64,000 nucleotides of DNA from Ignavibacteriota bacterium (GCA_016707525.1 JADJHP010000007.1:181114-245113); one strand, 5' to 3'; numbered from the stretch's first letter, positions 44,214 through 54,447 are shown. Made by a program: numbers and translations. The notes: a model not told the origin generated them from the sequence alone.

Positions 44214-47200
44214 TCAGAATGAGAATCTATAGAAGAGACGTGCGGAGTTGGTCCGCTTAAGGTCGTTGGCCTGTCCGAAGGTCCCGCGCTCTACCTTGCT
44301 CTCGAGCTCCATCATGAGATTCCGGAGCGTGGGAGTGTTGAAGATGCTGCCGAAGGAGTACAGGACGCTGAAGTTGGCGTTCCCCAAAGGATCGTCGAGG
44401 ATCTGGCCGCCGTACCGCCAGTAGCCGTTCCACGCCTGCCCGCTCAATCGGATGTCCGCGGTCTCGCCGGGACCGCCCCTGGTGTTCCAGTTCAGCTCGA
44501 CCTGATTGATGATGCCCGTCTGCGCCCGCAGGAACTCGGACAACGTTCCGGTGAGCAGCGACGACGCACCCGTCAGCACGGATTTGGTGAGGGTATTCCC
44601 GACCTCCGCGGACATCTCGCCGCGCTCGGCAACGGTCAACGGGAACGACCCATAAATGATGAACCCGATGGCATCGGATTGCACATCGTTGGACTTGAGC
44701 CCGCGGTACGACGCATAGTCGACGTCGTCGATGGTCATGTTCATCACCAGGCGCGGCGACTGCCGCGGCCCCCTGATGTCCACGGTCACGACCACACGCT
44801 CCTCACGGTTGCCCAGCGTATCGATCACCGCACGCGCGCCCTTGTACGTCGCGCGGATGTCCAGCTCCGGATTCATGAACGGCCCGGTGAAGTTGATGCG
44901 CCCTTCCGCATCGAACCTCCGGTAGAAGCTGTAGTACGCACGGGAGATCGCCAGATCGCCCAGCCACCACCGGCCGTCTTCGGTGATCGAGAACCGCCCG
45001 TCGATGTTCGCCACGAGCTCTTCGCTCGAGATCGGATTGAAGATCATGCGGATGCCCGTCGTCCCACCGGTCGCATCGATGTCCAGATCGTACCGCAGGC
45101 CATCCATGAACGACACCGTCCCCTCGATGTTCTCCGCCGCATGCATCGCCCCCGCAGAGCGGGCGCCCGCAAAGTACCGGTCCGCCGCCGACAGCACGGC
45201 CTTCTCCCCGTACTTCGAGGTATCGTCGTAGATGATGATCGGCACGGACAACGCCGACTCTTTCACCACCACCTGCTGCGTGGGCGGGAAGATGAGATTG
45301 GAGTTGCGGATCAGCACCCGCCCCTTGATCAGCGACCGGTCGATGTTCCCGGTGAACTTGAGCCCGCCCTGACCGATCTCGACGAACAGGTCACCGTACA
45401 TTTCCAGCGAGGACTTCCGCGTGGCTTCTTTCACCGCATGCAGGGTTCCGGTCGCGGTAAGATTGAAATCGCCGGGCGTGAAGTTCCGCAGCGCGAAGTC
45501 GCCCCCGAGGTGCACGATCCCCTTCTCTCCCTTCCCCTCATCGGCGGCGACGTTCCGCAGGGTCGCCTGCGTGACGGCGATACGCTCACCCGATGCGTGG
45601 AACGTTCCATCGAGGATGTAGTACATGTTGTTCGGCTCGAACAGGAACTGGCCTTCCGTGAGCTTCAGATCGCCCGCGTAGCGCGGATGCTCCGCCGTCC
45701 CGCCCAGGGTCAGATCGCATTCCAGCATCCCCGAGAGGTCGTTGAAGTTCGGCAACAACGGGTCCAGGATCGCGATGGGCGTCCCCGCCGAGCGAATGGT
45801 CAGCCGGAACTGCCGCTGGTCATCCAGCGGCTCGCTGTCGTCCGAGATCAACGGGATCGAACCTTCGGCGATGAGCTCCGGGCCGTCGGGCACCCGGCCG
45901 TTCGTCACATCCGCCTTCACCGACAGGTCGAGCACATCGTTGCCATAGCCGATGGTACCGCTCACCTTTCCGAATGAAATGCCGCGCAGCGCGATGCTGT
46001 CCGCCTCCACGCGCGCCGAAAAGGTCGGAAGCGCGAGCTTCCCGCCCAGCGTCATGTCTGCATCCATGATCCCGGCGAACGCATGTTCCGTCGAGGGTTG
46101 CTCCGACTCCGGCAACACATAATCCAGGTCCCCGAGGTCGAGGTGCGTCCCGCGCGCGCGGGCATCCAGCATGCCGTTCACCCCGATCCGGCCGTCGACC
46201 TTTACGAGTGCATTCCCGCGGTGCAGCAACATATCGCCGACGGTGATATGGTCGGTGCCGATCGTCATCCGCGCCCCGGGCTCGGCATCCCACCGGAAAT
46301 CGCGATGCGCGATGGTGAAACTCGAGACCGTGCAGAGGATCGAGTCGCCCTTCAGCCGCGCTTCACCCGTCGTGTGCGCACGGGAGTCCCGGTTCAGCGC
46401 ACCGTTGAGCAGATAGCTGAGATGGCGGTTCTTGAGATGGATGTCCACACTGGCGCTGTCCAGCTCCGTGCCGCTGATATCCAGCCGCCGCGCCTCCGAT
46501 ACCACATGGATGTCCGCGTCCGCATAATTGCGGTACGGGCCGATGTCGGCGGCCTGCACGAGCACCGAGCCGCCTTCCACGAGCAGCCCGGAACTGGCAT
46601 CGCCGTAGTAGAATTCCGTGACGCCGAGACGGGTCGACGTGGTGAGCCCGGTGATGTCCCCCTGCAGCGTCCCTTCGAGATCGGCCATGCCGTCGAAGCT
46701 GCGCTCCCCCACCACCCGCGAGACCAGCTGCAGGTCCTTCACATGCAGGTCGTACTTGCAATCCACCGGCTGCCGGTCGGATTCCAGGCGCTTGCGGAGC
46801 GCCGTCAACGCAACGGTGTCCACATCGAACTGGAACGTCGAATCGAAGCTGGCGAAGTTCTCCTTCACCGCCTGCGCCGTGTTGTTCACCTGGAACCGGA
46901 CCAGCTTCGCCAGGTTCGCGATATCGAACCGGCCCGTCACCGATGCATCCAGTGCCGGCGAGGTGATCGTGAAGGTCTTCGCACTGCTGTCGGATTGGTC
47001 GAGCACGATGTGCACATCCCCATCCTCCATCGGGTAGTCGCCATACCGCGAATCGGTGACACCGACATGGAAGTCGCCGCCGAGGGTCTCCAGGGTCAGG
47101 CCATGCCCGTTCAACTCGAGTGCCATGTTGAGCGAACTCTGATGCCGCGCTTCGCCCGTGAGTTCGGCGAGATCCACACCCGTGGCATCGCCGTTCAGTG

Positions 47201-48761
47201 CGAAGGTGGGCACCGGCTGCGCCCCTTCATCGAGGACGGCGTTCAGATGATACTCGGCGGCACTGATCCCGAGCTGCAGCACAGCATCCACTTTCCTGTC
47301 GCGGGCGCGGACCTGCATATCGGCGTTCCGTACGGCGAAGCCGCGGAACGTGGACGAGTCGAGCTTGGCATGCATGGTCCCCAGGATCCGCCGCAGATCG
47401 ACGCCAGCGCCCTCGAGTTCGATCGTACCGTTCAGGCGCGATGCCAACCCCGGACGTTCGAGCGCGCGGCCGAGGTCGAATGCCTCCACGGCCACGGTCC
47501 CGCGGTACCGCAGTTTACGTGGGCCGCCGATCGTGAGGGCGAAGTCCTCGGTGCGCACCGCACCGGCCTCGGTCTCCAGCGCCAGCTTCGTGCGGAAGTC
47601 GAGAGGCGTGCCGCGAAACTCCACCGTGAGGTGCGTCATTCCCAGCGGCCGGAGGTCCGGCAGCGAGAACGACGGCATCAATGCGAGCGGATCCGCCGGG
47701 TCGATGACGCTCTCCCGCATGCGCACATCGAGGGCCAGGTGCTCCGGCGTGTGCAGGTTCTTCACCACGCCATCGAGGTGGAGCTCGCTGCGCCCGAACT
47801 TCAGGTCGAGCCCCGTTACCGGCAAGGCGCCGAAAAGCCCGGCCGCCCTGAGATGACCGCGGATGGTGCCGTTCAGGAACGCCGTCGGAGGCAGCACCTG
47901 CCCGAGCTCGCGGAAGTTCAGCGGCTCGATGCTCAGGTCCACCATGGTGGAGCAGTACTGCATCTCCGCCAGTGCGGCCCCGCCGAGGATGTCCGCTCCT
48001 TCCATCAACGCCTGCAGCCGCACATCGGAACTGTCCGTCCTGATCCGCACATCGGATGCACGCGCGCCGCGCGGCGATGCCTGGAACTTGCCGGACAGCT
48101 CATGCAGGTGGATCGGCGTGCCACGCACATCGAAGCGGAGGCTCGCAATATCGGCCTTGTGCACTTCCTTCTGCGAGGAGAACGACAGGGCCAGCCAGAA
48201 GTTGTCCAGGAATATTTCGTCGTAGTCCACGGCATGGAGGGGGCGGTCGGGATCGACCGCGTGCACCAGTGTCGTCGAATCCACGATCACCACCATGCCG
48301 TTCCGGAGCTCGAGACTCTTGACCATGATCGCCCAGTCGAAACGGGACGTGGTGGTATCGTCGTCGGTGGGACGGGCGATGCGGCCGATGTTCCAGCTCC
48401 CGTTGTGGGACCGGAGCAGGCGCACCACCGGACGGTCGAGCGCGAGGTGGTGAATGGCAATGGTCTTGCCGGGGATCTCAAAGAGGTCGTACCGCAGATC
48501 GAGGTGCGAGGTGCTGACGATCGTATCGCCGTCGAGCGTCATCGACATCCCGTCGATCTGGAATCCGGTGACGAGGTTGCCATGGATCTCGCCGAGCGAG
48601 ACCTTCGCGATGAGTGCGGAATCGAGTTCAGCGAGGGCAAAGGAACGCAGACGGTCGCGGAACACCTGCGTCTGCGTCAATCCGGCCACCACGAGGAGGA
48701 GAAGGACGATCCCCCCCGCCGCATACAGAGCGATGCGCAGTATGCGTTTCAGCGTCTTCAT
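44214..48761 (-). CDS. tamB: TamB/AsmA-family translocation and assembly protein
   Basis: 1515 residues, a long beta-rich protein. The N-terminal membrane anchor is LKRILRIALYAAGGIVLLLLVVAGL. The C-terminal DUF490/TamB domain reads GSFPLTVAERGEMSAEVGNTL then LTGTLSEFLRAQTGIINQVELNWNTRG and ends FYRFSF with an aromatic residue. The middle repeats short beta strands typical of bridge-like lipid-transport proteins (AsmA group) between inner and outer membrane. In this family it helps outer membrane assembly or phospholipid transport. It follows hldE genes by 3 bases. Confidence 0.9.
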   Translation of the reverse strand: MKTLKRILRIALYAAGGIVLLLLVVAGLTQTQVFRDRLRSFALAELDSALIAKVSLGEIHGNLVTGFQIDGMSMTLDGDTIVSTSHLDLRYDLFEIPGKTIAIHHLALDRPVVRLLRSHNGSWNIGRIARPTDDDTTTSRFDWAIMVKSLELRNGMVVIVDSTTLVHAVDPDRPLHAVDYDEIFLDNFWLALSFSSQKEVHKADIASLRFDVRGTPIHLHELSGKFQASPRGARASDVRIRTDSSDVRLQALMEGADILGGAALAEMQYCSTMVDLSIEPLNFRELGQVLPPTAFLNGTIRGHLRAAGLFGALPVTGLDLKFGRSELHLDGVVKNLHTPEHLALDVRMRESVIDPADPLALMPSFSLPDLRPLGMTHLTVEFRGTPLDFRTKLALETEAGAVRTEDFALTIGGPRKLRYRGTVAVEAFDLGRALERPGLASRLNGTIELEGAGVDLRRILGTMHAKLDSSTFRGFAVRNADMQVRARDRKVDAVLQLGISAAEYHLNAVLDEGAQPVPTFALNGDATGVDLAELTGEARHQSSLNMALELNGHGLTLETLGGDFHVGVTDSRYGDYPMEDGDVHIVLDQSDSSAKTFTITSPALDASVTGRFDIANLAKLVRFQVNNTAQAVKENFASFDSTFQFDVDTVALTALRKRLESDRQPVDCKYDLHVKDLQLVSRVVGERSFDGMADLEGTLQGDITGLTTSTRLGVTEFYYGDASSGLLVEGGSVLVQAADIGPYRNYADADIHVVSEARRLDISGTELDSASVDIHLKNRHLSYLLNGALNRDSRAHTTGEARLKGDSILCTVSSFTIAHRDFRWDAEPGARMTIGTDHITVGDMLLHRGNALVKVDGRIGVNGMLDARARGTHLDLGDLDYVLPESEQPSTEHAFAGIMDADMTLGGKLALPTFSARVEADSIALRGISFGKVSGTIGYGNDVLDLSVKADVTNGRVPDGPELIAEGSIPLISDDSEPLDDQRQFRLTIRSAGTPIAILDPLLPNFNDLSGMLECDLTLGGTAEHPRYAGDLKLTEGQFLFEPNNMYYILDGTFHASGERIAVTQATLRNVAADEGKGEKGIVHLGGDFALRNFTPGDFNLTATGTLHAVKEATRKSSLEMYGDLFVEIGQGGLKFTGNIDRSLIKGRVLIRNSNLIFPPTQQVVVKESALSVPIIIYDDTSKYGEKAVLSAADRYFAGARSAGAMHAAENIEGTVSFMDGLRYDLDIDATGGTTGIRMIFNPISSEELVANIDGRFSITEDGRWWLGDLAISRAYYSFYRRFDAEGRINFTGPFMNPELDIRATYKGARAVIDTLGNREERVVVTVDIRGPRQSPRLVMNMTIDDVDYASYRGLKSNDVQSDAIGFIIYGSFPLTVAERGEMSAEVGNTLTKSVLTGASSLLTGTLSEFLRAQTGIINQVELNWNTRGGPGETADIRLSGQAWNGYWRYGGQILDDPLGNANFSVLYSFGSIFNTPTLRNLMMELESKVERGTFGQANDLKRTNSARLFYRFSF

Positions 48762-48764
48762 CGA

Positions 48765-49268
48765 TCACCGTGCAGGTGCCGGATCCGTCGGGCCATGGTA
48801 CACATCGAGGACACGTTGAATGACATTCGTGGTGGACCGGCCTTTGGTGAGACGGATGCGGCGGACCGAACCGCCATGGGCTTCCACGATGTCGCCGCCA
48901 ACGATCTCACCCTTCTTCCAGTCAGCACCTTTCACAAGCACATCCGGTATCAATGTACGGATCAGCCGCTCGGGCGTATCATCCCCGAACAGCACAACAT
49001 AGTCGACACAGCCCAGCGCGGCCAGCACTTCGGCACGGTCGCGGTTGGGATTGATCGGGCGCTTCGGCCCTTTGATGCGGCGGATGGAGGCGTCGGTGTT
49101 CAACCCAACGATCAGCACGTCGCCCAGTTTCCGCGCCGCCTGCAGGTACGCCACATGCCCGCGATGGAGGATATCGAAGGTCCCGTTGGTGAAGACCACG
49201 GTCTTCCGCTTCTTCTTCAGCGTGTGACGCATGCGCTGCATGGCCACCGTGGAGAGGATCACGCCCAT
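48765..49268 (-). CDS. rfaE2: D-glycero-beta-D-manno-heptose 1-phosphate adenylyltransferase
   Basis: 167 residues, the length of stand-alone RfaE2 (the HldE C-terminal half). VVFTNGTFDILHRGHVAYLQAARKLGD is the nucleotidyltransferase HxGH-type motif, with KGADWKKGEIVGGDIV and TKGRSTTNVI at the end. It adenylates heptose 1-phosphate during ADP-heptose synthesis for lipopolysaccharide core. The ATG overlaps the kinase stop (TGATG), so the split pair replaces the fused HldE. Confidence 0.95.
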   Translation of the reverse strand: MGVILSTVAMQRMRHTLKKKRKTVVFTNGTFDILHRGHVAYLQAARKLGDVLIVGLNTDASIRRIKGPKRPINPNRDRAEVLAALGCVDYVVLFGDDTPERLIRTLIPDVLVKGADWKKGEIVGGDIVEAHGGSVRRIRLTKGRSTTNVIQRVLDVYHGPTDPAPAR

Positions 49269-50278
49269 CAGTGCTTCCCTCCCTGTCGTGTAAATATGAG
49301 TGCCGACGCACGGAGTTCGTCCGGACGGACCGGGACGATCCCTACTGCTCCAACAACCACGCCGCTCGCGCAGTTCGCCAGGGTACAGGCTTCCCGCATC
49401 GTCGCCCCGCCCGCCAGCGCCATGGTGAGCGTGGCGATCACCGTATCGCCCGCGCCGGAAACGTCCTGTACGTTCGTGGCAATGGTCGGCGTGTGCGTGA
49501 TGGTGCCATCCGACTCGAACAGCGACATCCCGTCCTCGCCGCGCGTGAGCAGCACATTCTCTGCGCGGAGCACATCGAGCAGCTGCCTGCCGGCACGTTC
49601 GATATCCTGGACGGTCGTGAGCCGGCCGCCCAGGGCCTCTTCCGCTTCGCGGCGGTTCGGCTTGAACACGGTCACATTCCTGTACTCCAGGAAGTTGTCG
49701 AACTTCGGGTCCACGGTGACCGGCACCTTGTTCGCACGCGCAAGGGCGATCACCTCTTCGATCAGCTCCTTGCTCAGGACACCCTTATTATAGTCTTCCA
49801 GCACGATGCCGTCCAGCCGCGCGATCTCTGCCCGCAGGACATCCATCATCGCTATGCGCAACGCAGGGGCGCACGGCATTTTCGATTCGTTGTCGATGCG
49901 CACCACATGCTGGCTCTGCGCGATGACGCGGGTCTTGATCGTTGTTGGCCGGGCAGCGTCCCGGATGATGCCGTGCGTGGGGAACCCCTGCTCGCGCACC
50001 AGATCGACAAGCATTTCGCCGGTATGGTCATTCCCGATCAATCCGACCAGGATCGGCACACCGCCGAGCGCATGGATGTTGTTCGCAACGTTCGCCGCAC
50101 CGCCGAGGCGTGCGGATTCCGATTCGACCTCGACGACGGGAACGGGCGCCTCGGGGGAAACGCGGCGCACGGTGCCCCAGGTGTAACGGTCGACCATCAG
50201 GTCGCCGAGGACGGCGATCCGCTTCCCCGCGAACGTTGCGAGGAGCGCATCAAGGTATTCTTCAGTGAATGTGGTCAT
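49268..50278 (-). CDS. rfaE1: D-glycero-beta-D-manno-heptose-7-phosphate kinase
   Basis: 336 residues of the PfkB/ribokinase fold, matching the HldE N-terminal half. RIAVLGDLMVDRYTWGTVRRVSPEAPVPVVEV is its signature start, LGGAANVANNIHALGG binds substrate, and NVQDVSGAGDTVIATLTMAL holds the catalytic Asp. VTVDPKFDNFLEYRNVTVFKPNRREAE is also typical. It phosphorylates heptose 7-phosphate for lipopolysaccharide. No ribosome binding site precedes ATG 50278 and the predicted -10 ends 14 bases upstream. It heads the row rfaE1, rfaE2, tamB and rnr. Confidence 0.95.
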   Translation of the reverse strand: MTTFTEEYLDALLATFAGKRIAVLGDLMVDRYTWGTVRRVSPEAPVPVVEVESESARLGGAANVANNIHALGGVPILVGLIGNDHTGEMLVDLVREQGFPTHGIIRDAARPTTIKTRVIAQSQHVVRIDNESKMPCAPALRIAMMDVLRAEIARLDGIVLEDYNKGVLSKELIEEVIALARANKVPVTVDPKFDNFLEYRNVTVFKPNRREAEEALGGRLTTVQDIERAGRQLLDVLRAENVLLTRGEDGMSLFESDGTITHTPTIATNVQDVSGAGDTVIATLTMALAGGATMREACTLANCASGVVVGAVGIVPVRPDELRASALIFTRQGGKH

Positions 50279-50292
50279 AAGGCTCTGGAATC

Positions 50293-50321
50293 AATATAGA
50301 TATGCCGGCTGCCAGACGCAA
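50293..50321 (-). promoter_or_regulatory. Predicted promoter of the heptose/tamB operon
   Basis: Minus strand TTGCGT (50321-50316), 17-bp spacer, TATATT (50298-50293), just after the aroK stop. The leader would be about 7 bases. Confidence 0.6.
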
Positions 50322-50328
50322 GGAGGGC

Positions 50329-50889
50329 TCATTTCAGGACGGGCATGAGCATCCGTACCAGATGGTCCACCGTCAGGCCCAACCGCTGCTCGTCCGCGAA
50401 CACGATGATATCCGCCCGCTCGTACAGCGGTTCCCGCCTGGTGAACAGGGCCATCATTCGTTCGCGCAGGGCTGCCTCGGGGAGACGGTTCCCGCTCTCG
50501 TCCATGAGGAGCGGACGATCGGTCTTGTACTGGAGGCGCTTGAGGAGCTCCTCCGGCGGCACCTTCAAATAGATGAGGATCCCGGAACGGGCGATGCTCT
50601 CGAACGCCGCGGGTTCCGCCAGCGTACCGCCACCGAGCGCGACCACCATCTTATCGCGCGTGGCGAGTTCTTCCAGCACCGCGAACTCTTCGCCGCGGAA
50701 GTACTGTTCGCCGTCCTCCTCGAAGAGGCGCTTCACGGACTTGTCGTTCCGCTGTTCGATGAGCCGGTCGAGGTCCGAGAACTGATAGCCGATGGAGTTC
50801 GCCAGGATCGGGCCGATGGTGCTCTTGCCGCACCCCATGAACCCGGTGAGGAAGATCCTGCCCCTCCGCGGACGCAGATCCGTGGTCAT
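50329..50889 (-). CDS. aroK: Shikimate kinase
   Basis: 186 residues, usual length. Walker A GFMGCGKSTIG near residue 14, DLDRLIEQRND with the DxD-type metal/shikimate residues, FRGEEFAVLEELA, VVALGGGTL (shikimate binding) and a lid region TDRPLLMDESGN with the conserved Arg. It phosphorylates shikimate in aromatic amino acid synthesis. Overlaps the methyltransferase gene by 4 bases. Confidence 0.96.
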   Translation of the reverse strand: MTTDLRPRRGRIFLTGFMGCGKSTIGPILANSIGYQFSDLDRLIEQRNDKSVKRLFEEDGEQYFRGEEFAVLEELATRDKMVVALGGGTLAEPAAFESIARSGILIYLKVPPEELLKRLQYKTDRPLLMDESGNRLPEAALRERMMALFTRREPLYERADIIVFADEQRLGLTVDHLVRMLMPVLK

Positions 50890-51611
50890 GCTTCACCTGC
50901 GGGGCGGAGGCGTGCGATGCGCACGGTGGAGGTCCTGCCGCGGCGTTCAACGGTGCGCACATCGAGGTCCACGCGCCAGCCGTCCTTCGCCGCCAGCGCA
51001 AAGAAATCCTGGCCAAGGGTGCGGTCGGGTTCGGCAAGCCAGGCTTCGCCACCGGCGCTGACCGTTGCACGGAGGCACGCGAGGAGCGGGATGAAGTTGC
51101 GCCGTTCATACACGATGTCCGCACCGAGCACGACATCGCAGGAACCGAACTCCTCCGGCGCGCGCCAGTCGCCGGTGCGGAACGAGCAACGCGCGAATTG
51201 TTCCGGCGTCAGGTTCTCATGCGCGTTCCATTCGGCAAAGGCCATCGCATCGGCTTCGTAATCCGAGAGAAGCACGCGTGCACCGGCAGCAGCGGCGCAG
51301 ATGCCGGTGAGCCCGAGGCCGCATCCGAGATCGAGCACACGCTTCCCCGCGAGGTCCGGCGATGTGAGGCACCGTTCCGCAAGGACGAGCGCGGAGGTCC
51401 AGAGCTCGGCCCAGTACGGCAGGCGTTCATCGATGGCGAACGTGGCGGGGGTAACGGCGTCGAGCAGGACGTTGGGATCGCGCACGGTCAGGATCCGGAA
51501 GGAACGGCCACCGATGTGGTGTTCGCCGATGACCGTGTCGAAGCGGGAGCGGATGCCCCGGGGAGTATCGTCAGAAACTGTATGCTGCTCCAAGCTGAAT
51601 GACCATCCCAT
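50886..51611 (-). CDS. Class I SAM-dependent methyltransferase
   Basis: 241 residues from ATG 51611; the frame continues upstream but overlaps the OMP gene. The SAM-binding motif is GKRVLDLGCGLGLTGICAAAAGARVLLSDYE near residue 90, followed by EWNAHEN, DVVLGADIVYERRNFIPLL and a beta-strand end. The YWAELWTSA part before motif I is typical of METTL21/PrmA-type enzymes that methylate proteins. Target unknown. It overlaps the preceding OMP gene by 41 bases and aroK by 4. Confidence 0.85.
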   Translation of the reverse strand: MGWSFSLEQHTVSDDTPRGIRSRFDTVIGEHHIGGRSFRILTVRDPNVLLDAVTPATFAIDERLPYWAELWTSALVLAERCLTSPDLAGKRVLDLGCGLGLTGICAAAAGARVLLSDYEADAMAFAEWNAHENLTPEQFARCSFRTGDWRAPEEFGSCDVVLGADIVYERRNFIPLLACLRATVSAGGEAWLAEPDRTLGQDFFALAAKDGWRVDLDVRTVERRGRTSTVRIARLRPAGEA

Positions 51612-52291
51612 CCGAATGAATGCGTGACTCCAATGGCTTGCCGGGGAGTGTGACCTGGGTAGCGCCATAGCGGACGGACGGCGTTGCGAAAGCGTTGACC
51701 GCTTCGAACTGCGCATCGCGGAATTTCAATTCCGCGGACAGCGAGAACGCCTCGGTGAACCGGTAGTGGACGCCACCGAGGACATGGATGCCGTACCCCG
51801 TGCGTGATGCCGTCGATGCGGCAGAGGCACCGGCGAGCACATACCGCCGTTCGCCAAAGTACATCCCCGCACCTGCACCCATGAACACACCGAACGCGCC
51901 GTCCGTGATCGGGATGTGAAAGTATCCCGTCACTTCCACGGGCACGAGCCAGTACCCGTCCTCTTCCGGTACGGTGCGGCCGGCTCCCCACGCGAACATC
52001 CTGCGTTGCGCTGCTGATGATGCGGTCGGCGGAGACGCCCACGGAGAGCATCGAGCCCGGGATGCGGTAGCGCAGCTCGGCGCCGTAGCCGAAGACATCC
52101 GTGAACGACGTGGACCGGGAGCGTGCCACCGGATCGGATGCGTAGGGGTTCAGGAAGAGATGCCCGAGCGTCGAGAGATTCCCCTTGAGGACGACTGAAA
52201 ACGCGCGCTCCTGCGCCGTTCCGTACAGGAACGGGCAGGAGCACACAACCATTGTCAAGAAGCAGTGAACGAATGACCCGCATCGCTTCAC
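51571..52291 (-). CDS. Outer membrane beta-barrel protein, frameshifted
   Basis: An N-terminal frame from GTG 52291 has a signal-like segment (CPFLYGTAQ) and reads ERAFSVVLKGNLSTLGHLF and GYGAELRYRIPGSMLSVGVSADRIISSATQ. The C-terminal frame continues RMFAWGAGRTVPEEDGYWLVPVEVTGYFHIP and ends VQLGAAYSF with a terminal Phe, a barrel hallmark. The switch is near 52000 and needs one base removed. ATG 52283 has a better ribosome site in a third frame (MRVIRSLLLDNG), so a second indel near 52255 is possible. Small porin-like protein of unknown role. Confidence 0.65.
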
Positions 52292-52311
52292 CCTTCCCTC
52301 ACAGGCGGGTC

Positions 52312-54447
52312 TCAGCGGAAGAACTGATCCCGGTGGTCTTCAATATCCGCCTTCTCTTTGAGCGAGGTCAGCCAGTCAGAGAGGAAGCGGTTCCTCTTCT
52401 CCTGCAGCAGGCGCGACTTGATCATATCGCGCTGCATATTGTACGCGGACGAATCGAACGGCGTCACGGTGAGCAACTGGACCAGGAACGCGCCGCGCGT
52501 ATTCTTCACCACCGGCGAGATCTGTCCGGGCTGCAGCGAGGCGACCGTTCCGAGGAACGACGGCTCGCGGCCAACGCCGGGGACCATGCCACCGAGCGTG
52601 AACGACGGGATCTCCTGCACGGGGATCGCCGGGTTGATCGACGTGACCTTGCGCAGGCTGTCGCCCTGTGCCAGCTTCGCACGCACCTCATCCGCCATCA
52701 CCTTCGTCTTCGCGATCTTCTTCTCGCGCAGCGCGAGCGGACGGATGGCATCCTTCAGTTCATCCAGCGGACGGACGCCCGCGTCCTTGATCTCGGCGAC
52801 CGTCAGGACCGCATAGCCTCCGGGGATCGTGTACGGCTCGCTCACATCGCCCACCTTGGACTTGAAGGCCCAGCGGGTCACGCCCTGATGCACGCCGATG
52901 CCGGGGATCACCGCGCTCTTCTCCTGGATCTGCGCGTCCTTCACCTCGAAGCCCATCTGCTGTGCTTCGGGGCCGAACGACGTCTCGCGGGAGTTGAACG
53001 CGAAGTCCTTGGCGCGGTCGAACAATTCGTTCTTCGTCTGGCTGCTCGTCTCGATCTTGATCGCGAGATGCGACAGCTTCAGTTCACGCGCGTCGCGTGC
53101 GTGGACCTTGATGATATGGAGGCCATACGGGGTGCGGATGGGGCCGACCACCTGTCCGGGCTTTGCGCCGAACGCGGCCTTCTCGAACTCCGGCACCATG
53201 CGGTTCTTGCCGAACCAGCCCATATCGCCGCCGCGCTGCGCCGACCCGAAGTCTTTCGAGTACTGCCGCGCCAGGATGACGAAGTCCTTGCCCGACTGGA
53301 TCTCGCGCATCAGGGTCTTCGCGAGCGCATAGATCTGTGCGGTATCGCCGCCCTGCTCGAAGGAGAGCAGGATATGGCTTGCATGCACGAAATCTTCCTT
53401 GCCCTGGCGCTGGTCGAGGACCTTCACCAGATGGAAGCCGTCCTGGTCCTGCACCGGCCCGACGACCGAGCCTTTCGGGGCGCCAAACACCACGCCATCG
53501 AGCACCGTGCTCAGTTCGCCGTGGCGGAACCATGCACCGCTGTCCGGCTTGCCGGTGAACGTGTTCACGAGCTCGATGAAGTCCGCACCCTCGGCGGCCT
53601 TCTTCGCCGCGTCATCGATGTCCTGCTTCCGCATCGACGAGTCGCTGGCCGACGGTTTCTCGAGGAAGAGCACGTACTGGAGCTTGCGGGTCGGCTCAAC
53701 CTTGTACTGATCGAGGTTCTCGTCGTAGTAGGTCTTGATGTCGGTATCGGTCACCTGCACGTCGGCGTCGGGCACGAGTGCGCCGGCATCGAACGGAGCA
53801 TAGAGGACGCTGTACCGGCGGGTCTGATCGTTGTAGCGCTGCTGGAGTTCGCCTTCGCTGACGCGGACCGAGGCAAGGATGACGCTCTGGAGCTTTTCCT
53901 GCACGCGGCGCTGGCGGAGGTTGGACTCATACTGCTTGAGCCACTTCGATCCGAATTCCTGGTCGCGGCCTTCGGGGTCCTGAATGAACTGGTTCGGGTT
54001 CGCAAGGAACTGCTCGAACACGTCGCGGCGGAACTGGCCCGTCGAGTCGGTGAAGTTCCTCTTCAGGTCCTCGGGCGGATTGTCGCCGCGCACCCACTCC
54101 ACGAGCTCCTGATCCGTCACGGTCAGTCCGAGGCGCTGGACCTCTGCCTCGACGAGGTGCTGGGTCACCAGATTGTCCCACACCTGTTCGCGGATCTGAA
54201 CCATCTGGTTCTCATCAGGCTCCGTGCCGCTCTGCGCCTTCTGATTGTCCGAGAGTTGCTTCACGAGTTCCGTGAACTGTGTGTACTTGATTTCGGTACC
54301 GTTGATGGATCCGATGACATCGGACTGGCCTCCGCGCATGCCGAGGTAGTCCATCCCCCATTCGAAGACGATGGTGATGACGAACGCGATGAGGAGTCCG
54401 AACAGAACGTAAGGCATGCTGTCACGCATGCGGGTCATGATAGGCAT
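52312..54447 (-). CDS. PpiD/SurA-like periplasmic peptidyl-prolyl isomerase
   Basis: 711 residues from ATG 54447 (MPIMTRMRDSMPYVLFGLLIAFVITIVFEWG), with one N-terminal membrane helix; a longer frame starts inside the promoter. After a SurA_N-like domain (GTEIKYTQFTELVKQLSDNQKAQ, VWDNLVTQHLVEAEVQRLGL) two parvulin-type domains follow, the clearest being DFVHASHILLSFEQGGDTAQIYA to RTPYGLHIIKVHARD. It folds outer membrane proteins in the periplasm. The preceding FRHGELSTVLDGVVFGAPKGSV part is another rotamase-like region. Divergent from secD. Confidence 0.9.
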   Translation of the reverse strand: MPIMTRMRDSMPYVLFGLLIAFVITIVFEWGMDYLGMRGGQSDVIGSINGTEIKYTQFTELVKQLSDNQKAQSGTEPDENQMVQIREQVWDNLVTQHLVEAEVQRLGLTVTDQELVEWVRGDNPPEDLKRNFTDSTGQFRRDVFEQFLANPNQFIQDPEGRDQEFGSKWLKQYESNLRQRRVQEKLQSVILASVRVSEGELQQRYNDQTRRYSVLYAPFDAGALVPDADVQVTDTDIKTYYDENLDQYKVEPTRKLQYVLFLEKPSASDSSMRKQDIDDAAKKAAEGADFIELVNTFTGKPDSGAWFRHGELSTVLDGVVFGAPKGSVVGPVQDQDGFHLVKVLDQRQGKEDFVHASHILLSFEQGGDTAQIYALAKTLMREIQSGKDFVILARQYSKDFGSAQRGGDMGWFGKNRMVPEFEKAAFGAKPGQVVGPIRTPYGLHIIKVHARDARELKLSHLAIKIETSSQTKNELFDRAKDFAFNSRETSFGPEAQQMGFEVKDAQIQEKSAVIPGIGVHQGVTRWAFKSKVGDVSEPYTIPGGYAVLTVAEIKDAGVRPLDELKDAIRPLALREKKIAKTKVMADEVRAKLAQGDSLRKVTSINPAIPVQEIPSFTLGGMVPGVGREPSFLGTVASLQPGQISPVVKNTRGAFLVQLLTVTPFDSSAYNMQRDMIKSRLLQEKRNRFLSDWLTSLKEKADIEDHRDQFFR

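Noticed and set aside
46083..49793. 1236-residue open frame on the plus strand
   Set aside because: It is antisense to tamB and the heptose genes and has shadow composition.
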